From: Antedon bifida
Lineage: Eukaryota; Echinodermata; Crinoidea; Comatulida; Antedonidae
Direction of reading: 5' to 3'
NCBI GenBank assembly: GCA_963402885.1
Contig: OY727095.1
Location: forward strand, 4,717,001 to 4,781,000
Length of the DNA stretch: 64,000 nucleotides
Part shown: positions 1-13,600 of the stretch, one piece after another
Layout: each line of letters starts with the position of its first letter
How positions within the stretch are numbered: the stretch's first letter is position 1
The notes under the pieces: generated by a model
Told to the model about the DNA's origin: nothing
Seen by the model: only the letters and a program-made list of their open reading frames with translations
Databases searched by the model: none
Position numbers and translations under genes: made by a program

Positions 1-290
1 GTTTGTTACCTAGCAACTAGCGAACATAGGTATCAGTGTTTGTTACCTAGCAACTAGCAAACATTGGGATCAGTGTTTGTTACCTAGCAACTGACAAACA
101 TAGGTATCAGTGTTTGTTACCTAACAACTAATAAATATAGGAATCCGTGTTTACCTAGCAACTAACGAACATAGGAATCAGTGTTTGTTACCTAGCAACT
201 AACGAACATAAGGATCAGTGTTTGTTACCTAGCAACTAACGAACATAAGGATCAGTGTTTGTTACCTAGCAACTAACGAACATAGGGATT
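1..290. repeat. tandem repeat, about 37-bp unit, 8 copies
   Basis: The unit starts GTTTGTTACCTAGCAACTA and ends near ATCAGT. Eight copies with few differences; the fifth is 3 bp shorter. It runs off the left edge of the window, so total length is unknown. Confidence 0.95.
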
Positions 291-455
291 TAGCACTTTA
301 ATGTTTCTTTTCTAACATGTGATTGTACATTAATGTTGCACATTGACTATGACACCAATAGAGCGTAAACACATTTATTTAGAATGCAAATTATATTGTT
401 GTGTTAAACATGTACAGTGATGATTTTAACAGATTGTGTACTTTATAAGCCCTAT

Positions 456-1278
456 CCAGGGGCCGGATTTATCAAACTTGCTTAGCAAAAAAATCGTCTT
501 AACTTTGCCTTAAATCCTTGATTTTGCCTAAGTCAGATTTATCAATATATCTAAGCAAAAAAATTTGCTTAATTTTGTCTTAAATCTAAGACGAACAACA
601 CCCTGCCTTAAGATGAAAAATGTCGTCTTATCTCATTTCTGCAACAGAAACATTCTTTTTTGACAACGCGAGCGCGCTAGGCCGGAACATTGAACATTCG
701 GAAAGGCTACGCTAGTGCGTTTTCCGCTGACGCTAAAATAATGATATCGATCTTCAAAGATGGCCTAGAAATTGGACGAGCAAAACTAATATTTTCGGGA
801 TAGGTACGACCCAATTGACTAACTTTTAGAAAACTGTATCGGCTGCCAAGGGTCGCTGTCATTGATAAAAATAAATAAATGTTGATTTGATTTAAGTTTA
901 AAGCGAATGATTTTCGTATGTATTTCCGACTGTTGTGCTCTTTCTCTATTTCAAGTAATAAAAACAATAGTAGCCAGAATGCGCCCTCTCTTGTTGGGAG
1001 TGAAAATATGGAGATAAAATGTTATAGCGCCGCCATCGCTAAGGGAAAAAAGCTAAAACGCATGCGTAAGCAAGAATTTTTCGTCTTAAGACATAATTTG
1101 CTGCCCTCTAGAGTTTAATTTTGCGCATGTGCAAAGTAAAATTTACCTAAGACAATTTTTCTGCTAAGACATTGCTAAGACGGTTTGATAAATAAGATTA
1201 AGTTATTTGCTTAAGCACTTCTTAAATATTTCACCTTAAGCAAAAATATAAGCAAATATTGATAAATGCCAACCCTGG
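456..1278. mobile_element. 823-bp non-autonomous DNA transposon with terminal inverted repeats
   Basis: Left end CCAGGGGCCGGATTTATCAA, right end the reverse complement of CCAGGGTTGGCATTTATCAA. Both termini carry more inverted copies of AAGACGA/TCGTCTT and TTAGCAA-like words. Open frames inside are short and encode nothing I recognise. A shorter relative is at 16064-16233. Confidence 0.8.
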
Positions 1279-1431
1279 TCCTTGATTGCCATACCAAGTA
1301 ACAAACTTCTACTAAACAATTTACAATAATTTTATACTTTTTCCACATTATAAATTCCTGTGTTTTTTTTATAACTTAATAATTATTATTATTTATTATT
1401 ATATTAATAATTTTATTTGTTTTCCAATCAG

Positions 1432-1682
1432 CAAATAACATCGTGGGAGTTGTTAGATAGTCTGCAAGACATTTTCAAATCATTTGATGATCGTAACCAA
1501 TACTTAAACTGTTCTAAGCACCAGCAACCACCACCATCGGCCACGCTACAGGGCAACATTGCAGTAAGTGGGGGTAAGGTAGGCTTCCAGGCCGAGGCCC
1601 AACAACAAGTGGTGCCTGTCACGAAGGCAGGAAAAGCCCAAGTTGAAGACTCTGCTATTGGTCTTATCAAGAACATTCTCTC
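1432..1682 (+). CDS. CCDC180: CCDC180-like, first exon visible
   Basis: Acceptor AG at 1430-1431, donor GTAAGT at 1683. It enters in phase 0 and leaves with two bases over. It encodes about 83 residues beginning QITSWELLDSL, a helical start followed by a Gln/Pro/Ala-rich stretch. No in-frame start codon belongs to this exon, so the gene begins upstream. Confidence 0.75.
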
Positions 1683-4600
1683 GTAAGTACTTGTTTCATA
1701 TGTTGTATACCATTAAAATACAGTAGAATCCCCTGAAACAACCCTATTCAGGGGACACGTCTATAAAGAGAACACTTTCCTGTGAAATAAATGAGTGGAA
1801 ATATGTTTTGACAATGCAGGAGACACCCCTATTAAGGGGTCACTTTAATAGGGGCTCTACAGTATAGTGTACTTTCAATATTGAACAATAATAGTATAAA
1901 GAGCATGATGCCAATTATGGTTCATACTAAATTTGTAGATTAGTATGTTATTATGTACGCCTGGCTGCCACAACAAAATACTATGTGAACCATTCATTTT
2001 CTTAATTAAAACCATTAATTATTATTAAACAGGTTTTTTTAATTCATTTTTTAATTAGATCACAAAGAATCAAAGCTAGATTAGATTCTGGACAGGATGA
2101 AGACCAAAAGGGTATGTGTTCACTCTCAACATTTTAATTTTGTGTAAAACTGCATTCTAAGAATAGATTTATTGTTTAGAAAAAAAATACCCAATAATTT
2201 AATACTATTATGTGAAATATATTTCAGAAAATTTTGAGATATGAGTTATGATTCTAAACTAATGTTGCTTTTGCCCTGTCCTATATTGCGACATAGTTAC
2301 ATAAAATAAATTTTCATTTAGCTGCGTTAACATTAACAAATTCCATTTATGTATTAATTTAATCTATTTCAATTCATGAAAGCCTATAAGCTTGGTTATA
2401 CCCTTACATAAAGTAGTCACTAAGCCCTCTATATCGATTAATATTTGAATTTAAATCCGTACTAAGTGTTATTTCTTAATCTTGTCTTGTCAAAATTTGT
2501 CGCATATTTGCCTCTTACGGAGCACCAAATTCCTCCGTTTTTTCTATCAGTCTCATTTCCTCTCGACGTCCAGAGGTCGCTGCGACACCATCCTTCATGG
2601 TAGTTAAGAGGATAGTGCTGGTTCTTGTAAATGGTGGTTGGCGCATACATCAATGATAGATACACTTGTGTGACCTGTGTGCCTCATGTAAATGAGTTCC
2701 CAAATTCTACCAATGGGCTTCCATGTTTTTGTATGGTTTATACTGATTCTTAATAGAAATGAGCATACCATTTTTTTCTTTATTCCGTTATACAAACTTA
2801 TACAAATTCAGATTTACAGTTTTCTGCAAATTTCAGTCCTTTATTAATTTGTTTTTTCAAATAGTGTGTCGGCTTTACTTGAATCATAATCCTCATTCGC
2901 TTAATATTAATGAAAACATTATTATAATTCAATATTCAGCAGTAATTTATCAATCAATATAGTTAAAGTTTTATCTTGTAGAAATAAGCAAATTTCTACT
3001 TGTACATTTGTGTTTGATTGACAGGTAATTAAGTTGTCAATTATGAGAAGCTATCCACTTAAAATATTATTGCTATTTTCCACATTTATTTTGAACTGCT
3101 CTTTATATATATATATATATATTTGTTGTAGTTTTTATTTTGTTGTTTGTTATTATACTGCATTTAGAGCTCTGCTCTTTTACATTGTTAAATGTTTTTA
3201 TATGAAAATGTATTTGGAATTGTCTTCTAAATGTATGTGCAAGTGTGTTTGTGTTAGATGTAACTAAATTGTAAATCGTGGGAAACTTCCTTTCCAAATT
3301 TATGTATGTGGAAGTATAGAGTTGTAGCTTGGCAGTTGCTTAGCTACCGATCTCAGGGTTGTGGGTTCAAATCCTGTCAAAAATTCTCCACTCCCAAACT
3401 TGTTTATGTAGAGCATGTTGTGTATGTGTTTTTCTTGTGAACAGATCGTGACCTTTACAAGGGAAGCGAATTAATCTATCCTTTACCTAAATATATAATA
3501 AAAATAATTAATCTATATTTATTTTTCTGTAGGGTTTCCTAAGCCACCTGGAACTCAATCCAGCCTAGTAGATGATTCTAAGAGTAAGTCATCATCTAGG
3601 CCCCATACTAAGCCCACCGATAAGGACCGCCTCAAGTTGGTGTCGAGCAGAAGAAGCACAGCTCCAAGCATTGACAACAATCCACGAAAAAGTGGCTCAG
3701 CGTAAGTTAATAACTAATTATTAATGCCATTTTCATTGCATGGGAACTGATCTTGCAAAATCAAAAATCACAAATGTCACTAATATTTATACTGTCAGCA
3801 TAATGACAAATACAGAGTTTACATACACATACCTTGTTTTACTGCCCACATTTTCATTAAGCTAATGAATGTTGCATAATAGTCATTTTTCTTTGGGCTA
3901 AATTTAAACTTTACATTATGTCTGAAACAAGAAATATAATCATAATTTTCTATACTAAAATTTTCAAAATCTGTTGATTTTTTATTATTCTTTAATACTC
4001 AATTTCTTTAATATCGATGATAATAATATTATCATGGATTTCTAAAGCCATAATGTTGTAAAACTGTAAAGAGCTGTACATTTTAATACCCCATGGATAC
4101 CCTACTATGGATCAAACAATAGGGAAACATTCTCCCATAATGCAGCTAGTAATCAGCACAAAGTTGTGGCTTGACCTTTATACCAGGTACCCATTTGTAC
4201 ACCTTGGTGAATAGAGGCAAACGTGTGTTGCCAAAGGATACCAGCAATCCGACGAGTGTTGAAATCGAACCGATGATCTCACGATCAGTAGTACTGTAAG
4301 TCCACACACCCACACACCATTGTTATTGTCATTATTTTTCATGGATCATCTACTTCCTACTCCATAAAAACTCTTTATACAGTTTTAATTTATGCTTGAT
4401 TTATTTTCCACTCACAAAATATATGAAAATTAAAAATACAAAGTGTACAAAAATGTTTATCATCAGTTAAAATGAAAGTTACAAGCAAACTAATAGCAAA
4501 TTGTAATGGAGGAAAGAACACAACAAATATATAAATTATTCTGTAATTATGATAAACCATTGACTAGATTAATAAAAGGATTTTTAACCGTCAGGATTAA

Positions 4601-7600
4601 CAGCCAGCTCTACAAAGTTTTAAGCTTCTTGCATTATACTTAAAATAATGATGTTACTGATCATAAACAATTGTTTCTATAGAAACTAGGATGTGATACA
4701 TTTATTAAACTTTACATATTAGTCTATTGGAAACTTTCTAATTAAAAGTTTGATTACTTCTTTTAAAAAAAAATTAATAACATGAATATATGCTAATTCT
4801 TGAATAATTAATAAAGAAAAGGATAAGTTAAAGAATTGTCCATTTAACTTTTAGCACATTTATATCTGCTGATTAAAATTCAAATCAACTTGCAATTACA
4901 TTAGTGTACAATTGACAAGATCTGGATTATTTAGGATTAGATCAGGTCTGTGCTTAGAGTACATAATACGATGATGTTAATTAATCTTGTTAAGGGCCAG
5001 CAAATTTTAAATCTTTGCTTTTAACTTGATTAACAAGGCTTCAGTTTACAGTTTTTATTATGCATTAGTTTTAATACAGTCTATGCTACGGAAATAAAAT
5101 CTCAACAGACCGTATATCACATCAGAAATAGCTCTATTTGTAAACTGTCATCGCAACCAGTTTAAACTTGATGTGATTTGTACATTTTTCTGTTCTCTAG
5201 TGGAGTGTTGTACTAAAAGTACTGTACAAAAGTTTAGGCCAAATCGGGAAACATTTTACTGTACAGTATATCATTTGATTTTTTGTATTTACCATACAGT
5301 AGATTAGATAATGTACCTCGTTTATTGTCCAAAATTTATTTCTAAATTTGAAGAACACTACTACTATTGAAGAAATAATATTGACTTTAAATGATGTTGA
5401 ATTACTTCATTGACTTTTTATTAATTGGTCTTTTGGAGTGACTGAACTTTAGAGTCTTCTTTTGAACTCGGAGAAAATGAATTTATGCAAATTCCATAAT
5501 TATGTACTTTAACGACTAAATGTTTGTAAGCAGGGAGTGGTAGTTGATTACGGATTAATGTCATTGGGAAAAAAAAATTAATCAAAGCGACGAGAATCTA
5601 TGATTATTCATCTGATGTTTGCGACCGCAAAAGCAATTAATAATATTCTGTAAAGACAAAGATAAACTTTATCATCATAATAAATGAAGACGTATTGTAT
5701 GTAATGGTCAATTGTCTGGACAAGATAATTATATTTACATTTTTATAACTAAATGTACAAATTAAGATAATCAAATTTGATCATCAAACAAAATGTCTCT
5801 TCACCATACCACAAACTTCAAAATCATGGTGTAACTGATCATTTAGTTGTCTTGCTCCATTTCTTTGGAACCACCTTCTTTTAAATCAAAGCCTAAGGTC
5901 CTTTTATTTTGCCAAACTTTTTTACATTTTTTCAAGTTGTAGCTTGGGTAGTGGAGCTGTATATAGCTTGGTGGTTAACGTGTCTTCCAATTCCAAGGTC
6001 CGAGGTTCAATCCTGACCTAGTGCAACTGCTGTAAAGTGTAACTTGCGTATCTTTTCAACTTCACTCCCTAAGCCTTAAATGAGACTTAGTTTTTAACAC
6101 GATAAATTATTATATTAGTTTATCCAACGTGTAATTTGCGAGTTACTCGCTGTAGGATGCGTATGAAATAATGGAAACTGTCGCCATATTTCCTTATTAT
6201 CAATAATAAGAAGTGATTAATAACATTAGGCCTTGAAGGAAGGTTATTTGTTGTTCATCTTGGGACCCTCCTGTGTTATCCTAGCATTTAATCTTGATTT
6301 GTACCATCAACTGTTTGTTACATAGTTTGTTCAAGGTACTACAATATTTGACAATTGAGTTGAATGCCTTGTCAAGAGGTTCAGGGAAGGGGCTATGAAC
6401 ATTACCCCCTTACCATTTTGACGCATCATGAAGCATAGCAAAGTTCCATCATAGCTAATTTGCGTTATGTACATATTTATTTATTTTAAATGTGCTTGAA
6501 GTTAAAAATTCAATTCAAGTTAACATTTATTTCTTTCAAATCAAAATAACAATAAAAAAACGTTTCTTTTAATTTACAAATAGTTTATGTAATTAAAACA
6601 GACTGGAAAATGTTTTTTTTTGTTGTAACCCCATGGTATGTAACAAAAACAAGCCGTCATGGCTGGCATAGAGTATAAAGATGGATACAAGATACACTAA
6701 ATATAAGAGTCAATGAAATCGTTTTGCTGTGTGTTTTCTATTTGCTAACTCAGCATTCCATAACACGTAAGCAATCGTGCGATGACCAACTGACCCGCCC
6801 TAATGTACTTTTAACTTCTTTCACAACCAGACCTCAAGCCATTCCAGGTTATTAATATTAGTGTCAGTTCTATCACTGTTCCATTTTGTACCAAGTAGAA
6901 GCTAGCTGCCAGCATACTCAAAAACATAATTGAAAATTATGAGAATTTTCATGAGGGAGTTGAGTGTGTTTTTCCTCAGACATACGACTGGGATAATAAC
7001 GTAACGCGCCCAGAGGTCGTTCTTGGTGATAAACACTTTATAAGACTAACACGCTGTTATAATTAATGTCTGCTATATTCAATCACCAATGTTGTGATTA
7101 ACAGTCCCTGTAGCATTGCATGATGGTTACTATGGTTGTAATAATAATTTCCTATTCTCAGAGTGTTATATAGTTTGAAAGAATTGAATAACTCTTCAAT
7201 TTTTTTAATTTTCACAAAAAAATGAAATATGAGTAGCCAGGGTATACAAATTCTAAAATTAAGTAAACTGAACCAATAATGTTCTGCATTGAAAATTTCG
7301 AAATTTGGCCAATCTAAAGCTACACTATCAAACTAGTTTGAAAAAAATGTGTGATGTGCCCAAATATGGTAGTAATATGACATCATCATGTCCATATATG
7401 GGCACATCACATTTGATAGTGTAGACAGAGCTTAAAACATTGTATGCCTGTTTTTTGGGGGTTTTTTTTAGCCATATTTAATGAGGGTGATCCATCCAGC
7501 AATCGATGATCATTTGGGACCCTCAACAGAACAGATACAATACACAAAATACAACAAAAACAAAGAAAAACAAAAGCCTATAAATAAAATAAATTACATT

Positions 7601-10600
7601 TATTAAAATCTGAATAAGAAAATTTGGAATATAGAAAATAACCGATATGTTAAATTAAGCACAAATAATAATGATGTATCTGCAAACTATTTGTTTGTAA
7701 TATTTATATTAGTTTGTAGATTATAATTTGATCCGGACAAGTAGTATTAAAAGTTTTATTTTATAGCCGGCCTTATTTACATAAAAATTCATCAGTTTAA
7801 GCTCAGATAATATATTATATTTTATGATGCAACACCAAATGGAATATGATTAACAATTCTATTTAGGATTAAGTTATTTTCATATTAATTGATGTTGAAA
7901 AGGGCATGGTTCATCTTTAATATCCACTCTGTTTGTTCAGTGTTGTTTTACAGCGGATTATTATCAAATCGGATTCATAAATTTAGGTTATCATAACTAA
8001 AAAAGAATTTTAATTTCCCAGGAGTTTTATTGTTTATTACTATTTTATATGAATATGAGAATTCAGTTTAATTTTCATGGTAAAATTTCTACAGTAGGGA
8101 CAATAGGCCTACGTTTTTTGTTTTATCCAAAATTCCTTAGTTGTCCGGTGGTGTATGATTTTAGGCTTTTTTATTTGGAAAAATAGCAGGTTTAACCTTG
8201 GTTCCGAACCATATCTAAGTGTTTAAATACAGCCAACTCTCCCGACACCATCTCCAACAATAGATGAGTTAATAAATGCCATAACAACATTGTTCCTTTA
8301 TTGGATCTTCTTTAATATCAACCATAGGAATACCTTGTTTTTTGATGGATAATATAATTAATAATGACGTTTTGTTTCGAACCTTAGTTAATATATGGCT
8401 CCTCCCACTCAGACTTGCCTTTTTGAGGTTGCCACCTTCTTTTGCTGTCTATTTTTTATTGCACAGAAATTTATCGGAATTGGAATTTTGACATTCTTTT
8501 TATGATTCTCTGATGATGATAGTTATGATTTGTATGTTACATTTTCTTTCTTTTTTTTAAACCTTATTTTACGTTTCATTGTTGTTCTTGATTATGTTTC
8601 TATTCTGCAATTAAAGGAAATAAATTAACTTTATATAGTTGTGGAATAATTTAAAGTGGCTTGTAAATTTATGAATAAAAATGGAATGTTGGCCCAGTGG
8701 ATTTCAATAATTTTCACTTGATAATTATTAAATATGTTAAAAACAAACTAATTCCACTGATGCTATGGAAAACAACTGATAATCCAGTTGTAGATCTAGT
8801 TTAACATTCCCACGAGAAATCCAAACGTCAATTAGTTGTTCATTATATATACTGCATATTTCGTTAATTTGCTTGTTTTAATTGCATTTATACTTTTTTG
8901 TTATTAGATACTTAAAAAGAGTGAGAGGTACCGCTGTTATGTTGTAAACACCCTCTTTAACACTTACATATTTCGTGTCATACTTATACCACTATACAGT
9001 AGTTATGTAAGTAAAATCTATAGGTTTTATATAACTTCACAAGACAAAAAAAAATGTTTTTCCTATCAGGTTTTATATAATTAACTTCAAAGAACAAACA
9101 ATTATTTATTAAAAAAATTATTTTGTAATTAAATAAAATTATTTTTTCTTCAGCAATAGCAAAAAAAACATACAAATAAAAAAAAATGTTGTAAAGATAA
9201 TAAAACGTATATGCAGATGATAAAAAAAAACATTGTACAGATAAAAAAAAATCGTACAGATAAAAAAAAAACGTACAGATGATAAAAAAAAAGTTAAATA
9301 TATCAAAAATGTAACCTTCATACATTGCACACATACTGATGCTCGAGATCAAATTACATCACTACATCATATTACATTATTAATTTTCAACAATATTAGT
9401 CATTTGATAGCACTTTACACACTTTATCAATGTAGCTTGATCTGTCATGTCATGCTATTTTTTTTTTTAAATGATAATGTTTTATAACTACGACAAAGTG
9501 TTCTGAATTACTACAGAATCGCTAGAGCGAAACCAATTTCTGCGCATGTTCACAACCCACATGTTTTTAAAGTTTCCATAAAACATGATAGTTATATTTA
9601 CATTTTTGTTTTAAACAAAAAGTACAAACCTATAAAGCAACAATACGATAAAATCAACATACACATACAGTATTTTTTATTCTAAGTATCATATATAAGT
9701 CATTGAACCTATCTTTTGTTATGCTGTGTTCATTACCATTTATATGTTCTATAATTTATTTCTCATTTAAAAATGTTTTGTTAATATTTATTTATTTAAT
9801 ACCTCATGAATGTTTAAAAAATAGTCTTAATTATTGACGTCTGATGATAATAATTCATCACATTTAATGTTTCGTGCATTGAATATGAAATATATTATGT
9901 AATGTGTATAGTTTTGTTTTTTGAAGAAAAAAAATGATGTTTATATTAGAAATTGAAATACAGTAATGGTATTAGTAAACACATTAGTTTAAAAAAGACT
10001 TTGTCGTATATTTTGTTACAAAATAATCTGTATTAAAAGCTCTGTCTACTATCAAACTTTATGAGACAAAAAAATGTGATGTGACCATATATGGACGTGA
10101 TGATGTCATATCACTACCATATTTGGGCATATCAGTACCATATTTGGGCACATCACACTTTTTTTGTCAAACTAGTTTGATAGTGTAGACAGAGCTTTAC
10201 AGTAAGCTGGATTTCTTTATTGATACTCGGTGATAATTTTATTAACCACTTGAGTACATGCTTTTCAACTTTTTATAAAAGAGCTGCTCGATGCAAGTTA
10301 CTTAAAGGTTACATGCGTGTCGCACAAGAATTTAACGCGGATATTTATTATATTTAACGATATACTTTCTAAGTCAACAAACGACGTCTTTAAGCGAACC
10401 GACGAAGATATATTTCTAATTAATAGTACATCTTGCATTGAAAAATAACGATACAAATGACAGTTTTAAACGACAACATGGCAAAAACCATAAAGTACAA
10501 ACTCGCAAAACACCCACCTAACGAGCAAAATGATAATTAGTAATCATCAGTTCCACTTGTAATAATGTTTTTAAGTTGGAACGTGTTGTTATGCCGTGGA

Positions 10601-13600
10601 TGACTTTTATGCATTAATGATAGTATCTGATATTAAGTGCTAGTTAATTCCATTAACCTACATATATGTCTGCTTGGCTGTCAGAAATCGACCCACAGTA
10701 GAATAAAATTTGCACTTTATCTGTGATGTCTCTCATATTGGACAGACAATTATTGTTATATAAACTACATAGGGAAAACAGAAAAATAATTAATTTTATG
10801 GAAAGCGTTCAAAATTCCATTATTAAAAATGATCAAAAGATATTATGTAATGCTATAGTATCACTATAGAAAAAAATAGGGAATGATAATATAATGTATG
10901 ATAGTTCTGTATAGCGCCATTCCGACAGATGGATCATTGCCTGTGGTGCTCTGTCTGAGTCTGTCCACGACAGTGGCTGTGTGTGAACTACGTAGCAGGC
11001 CACGCTAACCCTGTACTCATCTCGAAAGAATTGTACTTGGTTACTTTAAAGTGACTGAGCCTGAAATTGATAGATCTGATCGAAAGACTCATTCTACCAC
11101 CAGAACCATGTGAGCCTCAAAGCCTTATCGATAATATGGCTATGTGTTACTTACAGTTCCACTGTTTTAACCGCTAGACCACTCACTCAATACTACAGTA
11201 GCACTATAAAAAAAGATAGTGCTGTAAAAGCGTCATGTTACAATGTGTATATTACATGTTAAATAAATTGAGTACAAAATTGACACTCATCACTCCAAAA
11301 ATGGTTATATTGTTTTCTCTTCCATTTTGCATTTAATTATAATCTCATCTCTGTATAATACATCACTTTTCATCATATTTTTCTCATTTGTTTTTTGTAA
11401 TAACTGCTTGTCATCATAATTCATATGAGAAGTATTCAAATTTGAACTGTAACTGAACTGTAAATTAAAACAAGTTTTTCTGACTAGCTAATTACGATAA
11501 CTGGATGCGACAAGCGTTAACTGTTATTTTTCTAGCTACACCCAGGAGTATGCATACATTACATCACCTTAATAGAAAATGAACACTAATGGTTTAGAAT
11601 TAAATGACTTGGGAATTTTCGAAGTACATGATGCTTTGAAAGATTAATTTTATTTCATCAGTTTTGTCAAGGTTACTTGTTGTTTTTCGTGGCTTATGTC
11701 CTTAAGTGTCAGCCTTGTCAAGACTGAGGTTTTGGTTCAAATCAAAATGATATCAAAGAAAATGATATGGTTATGATAAATATATGATAAATATTTTTTA
11801 ATTAAAAAGAAATACATTTTTTTTCATGGCATGTCTAACTAATAGGATTACTATATTTCTACTGGTGTAACTATTTTGTTTACTTACAAGTATCATTTTT
11901 ACATTTTATCAAGTTCCTCTTTTAAAGTTTTTTCTCTTTATGTCATTGTTACCTGCAATGTTCAGTGTAAGAAAAAAATGATTTTTATGTTCTGTAAAAC
12001 TGTAGGTCAAAGAAAAGCAGTTTGAAGGAATCTAAACAAAAATTATATATTTTTTTTTTTATGGGAATTTTTATATATTTTGTTAATGATTTTCGTTGTT
12101 TTTTCATTTTTTAGTCATCAACGGAATAAAAATCCAACTTTAAAATTTGATCCCAAATACTACATCTTCGGTGAAAAACCTGAACGTGAAGTGTAAGTAT
12201 AGATTTTTTTTTAATATACAGTATATATATTATAAAATTGATTTATTTAGTGATATAAAATAGAAAACTGAGGAGAGACCAGAGTGTGTCTTACCAACTC
12301 CAGAAAAATACAAATGCTTAAAAAATATTTAGATTTATACAACTAATATACATTAGAAATTCTAAATAAAAAATGTATAATTATTGTACACAAGATCAAA
12401 AATATATTAAGACATTATCTTAGATTAACTTTAAGATGCAGACATAAATTTGATTAATAAATAAATATATTATGATTATTACAGATTAGAATTTGCCTAT
12501 CTTTTAATTACTACAGGAAGCTAGAAGTCCAAGTTAATAATAAATTAATTAATTGTACTATAAAGATTCCGGTTTGAGTGGGTACAGTAGGTTAGACAGC
12601 AAAAATTGAAATGGTGATTTTCAAAATGGAGTAATGATAATAGAGTGCAGGCTCAGAACCAAAGTTGTTGAGAAAAGGGCATTTATAAATCAACATTAAA
12701 TGGACTACTTTCTTATACACAGTAAACTATCCCCAAATCTGAACAATCTTGAGCTGCCATAGTCTTCATTGTGTTTTTAATTTTACAAAAAAAGAACTTT
12801 GGACCTTTAGGACCTTGGTTTTGAGAGAGTTTTTGTTTTTCAGTGATCATGAGTATTAAGAAAGTCGACTGTACCAATGTATTTGAATGTACAACCATTT
12901 TATTTCAATCATATGTTTATATATAATTTGCGTTACACCACGTATATTTAGTTCTGAAAAGAACTGTTGAGCTTCTTGACGTTTGATCGTCCTCAGGACT
13001 TTCTACATCTTCACTCCTGAGGACGATCAAAGTATATTTATCCGAAATGTTGAGAAACTCAACAGTTCATTTTAGAACTAAGTATATGTGATGCACCGCA
13101 AACTTTATAGCAACATATTTATATTCTTTCAAGACACTAACCACTGTTTACACAGATTACATAAACTGAAAGGAAAGAAAATTCATTGTTACTTCATTCC
13201 AAAATAAACAAAATCAAAACTTTCATTAGTTATCTATTGATGATTTTCAGCACCAGCACTTTTTTTTTTACTCATCCTGTTTATTTCCAGGAGCATTAAT
13301 GAATGTTTGTGATTGATAATGTGACAACATTTAATTCGCATTTGTTATAAAGATGTTTATACTTAAGAAAAAAACACCCAGTAATGGACGACATAAATTG
13401 TGTTTCCGTAAACCTAATTAAGATCTAAAAACATGATATAAGGGTATGTTCAGACGTATTGCAAAGCAAAGTTCTCAGATTCGATTAACTAAGTGTGTCG
13501 CCAGTCACAGAGAAGTCTGAACCAAAGCTTATTTAAAAGTTAATTAATTGCTTATTTCAATTAATATTTTCACTACATAAAATTAATAATTTAATATCTA

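Larger units (their letters stand above)
3702..12114. other. 8.4-kb CCDC180-like intron
   Basis: Holds the SINEs at 4185, 5955 and 10905, family A copies at 7316 and 10037 and the A-rich repeat at 9130-9310. The rest is unique AT-rich sequence in which I see no exon or RNA gene. Confidence 0.7.

Noticed and set aside
2462-2795. Complex-looking segment with minus-strand frames of 63-67 codons
   Set aside because: Looks less random than its surroundings, but I could not match it to any gene or element; left unassigned.
5955-6030. tRNA gene
   Set aside because: A and B boxes present, but no cloverleaf pairing of the acceptor stem; fits a SINE head.
8984-9352. 122-codon Phe/Tyr-rich minus-strand frame
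   Set aside because: A-rich tandem repeat translated on the minus strand.
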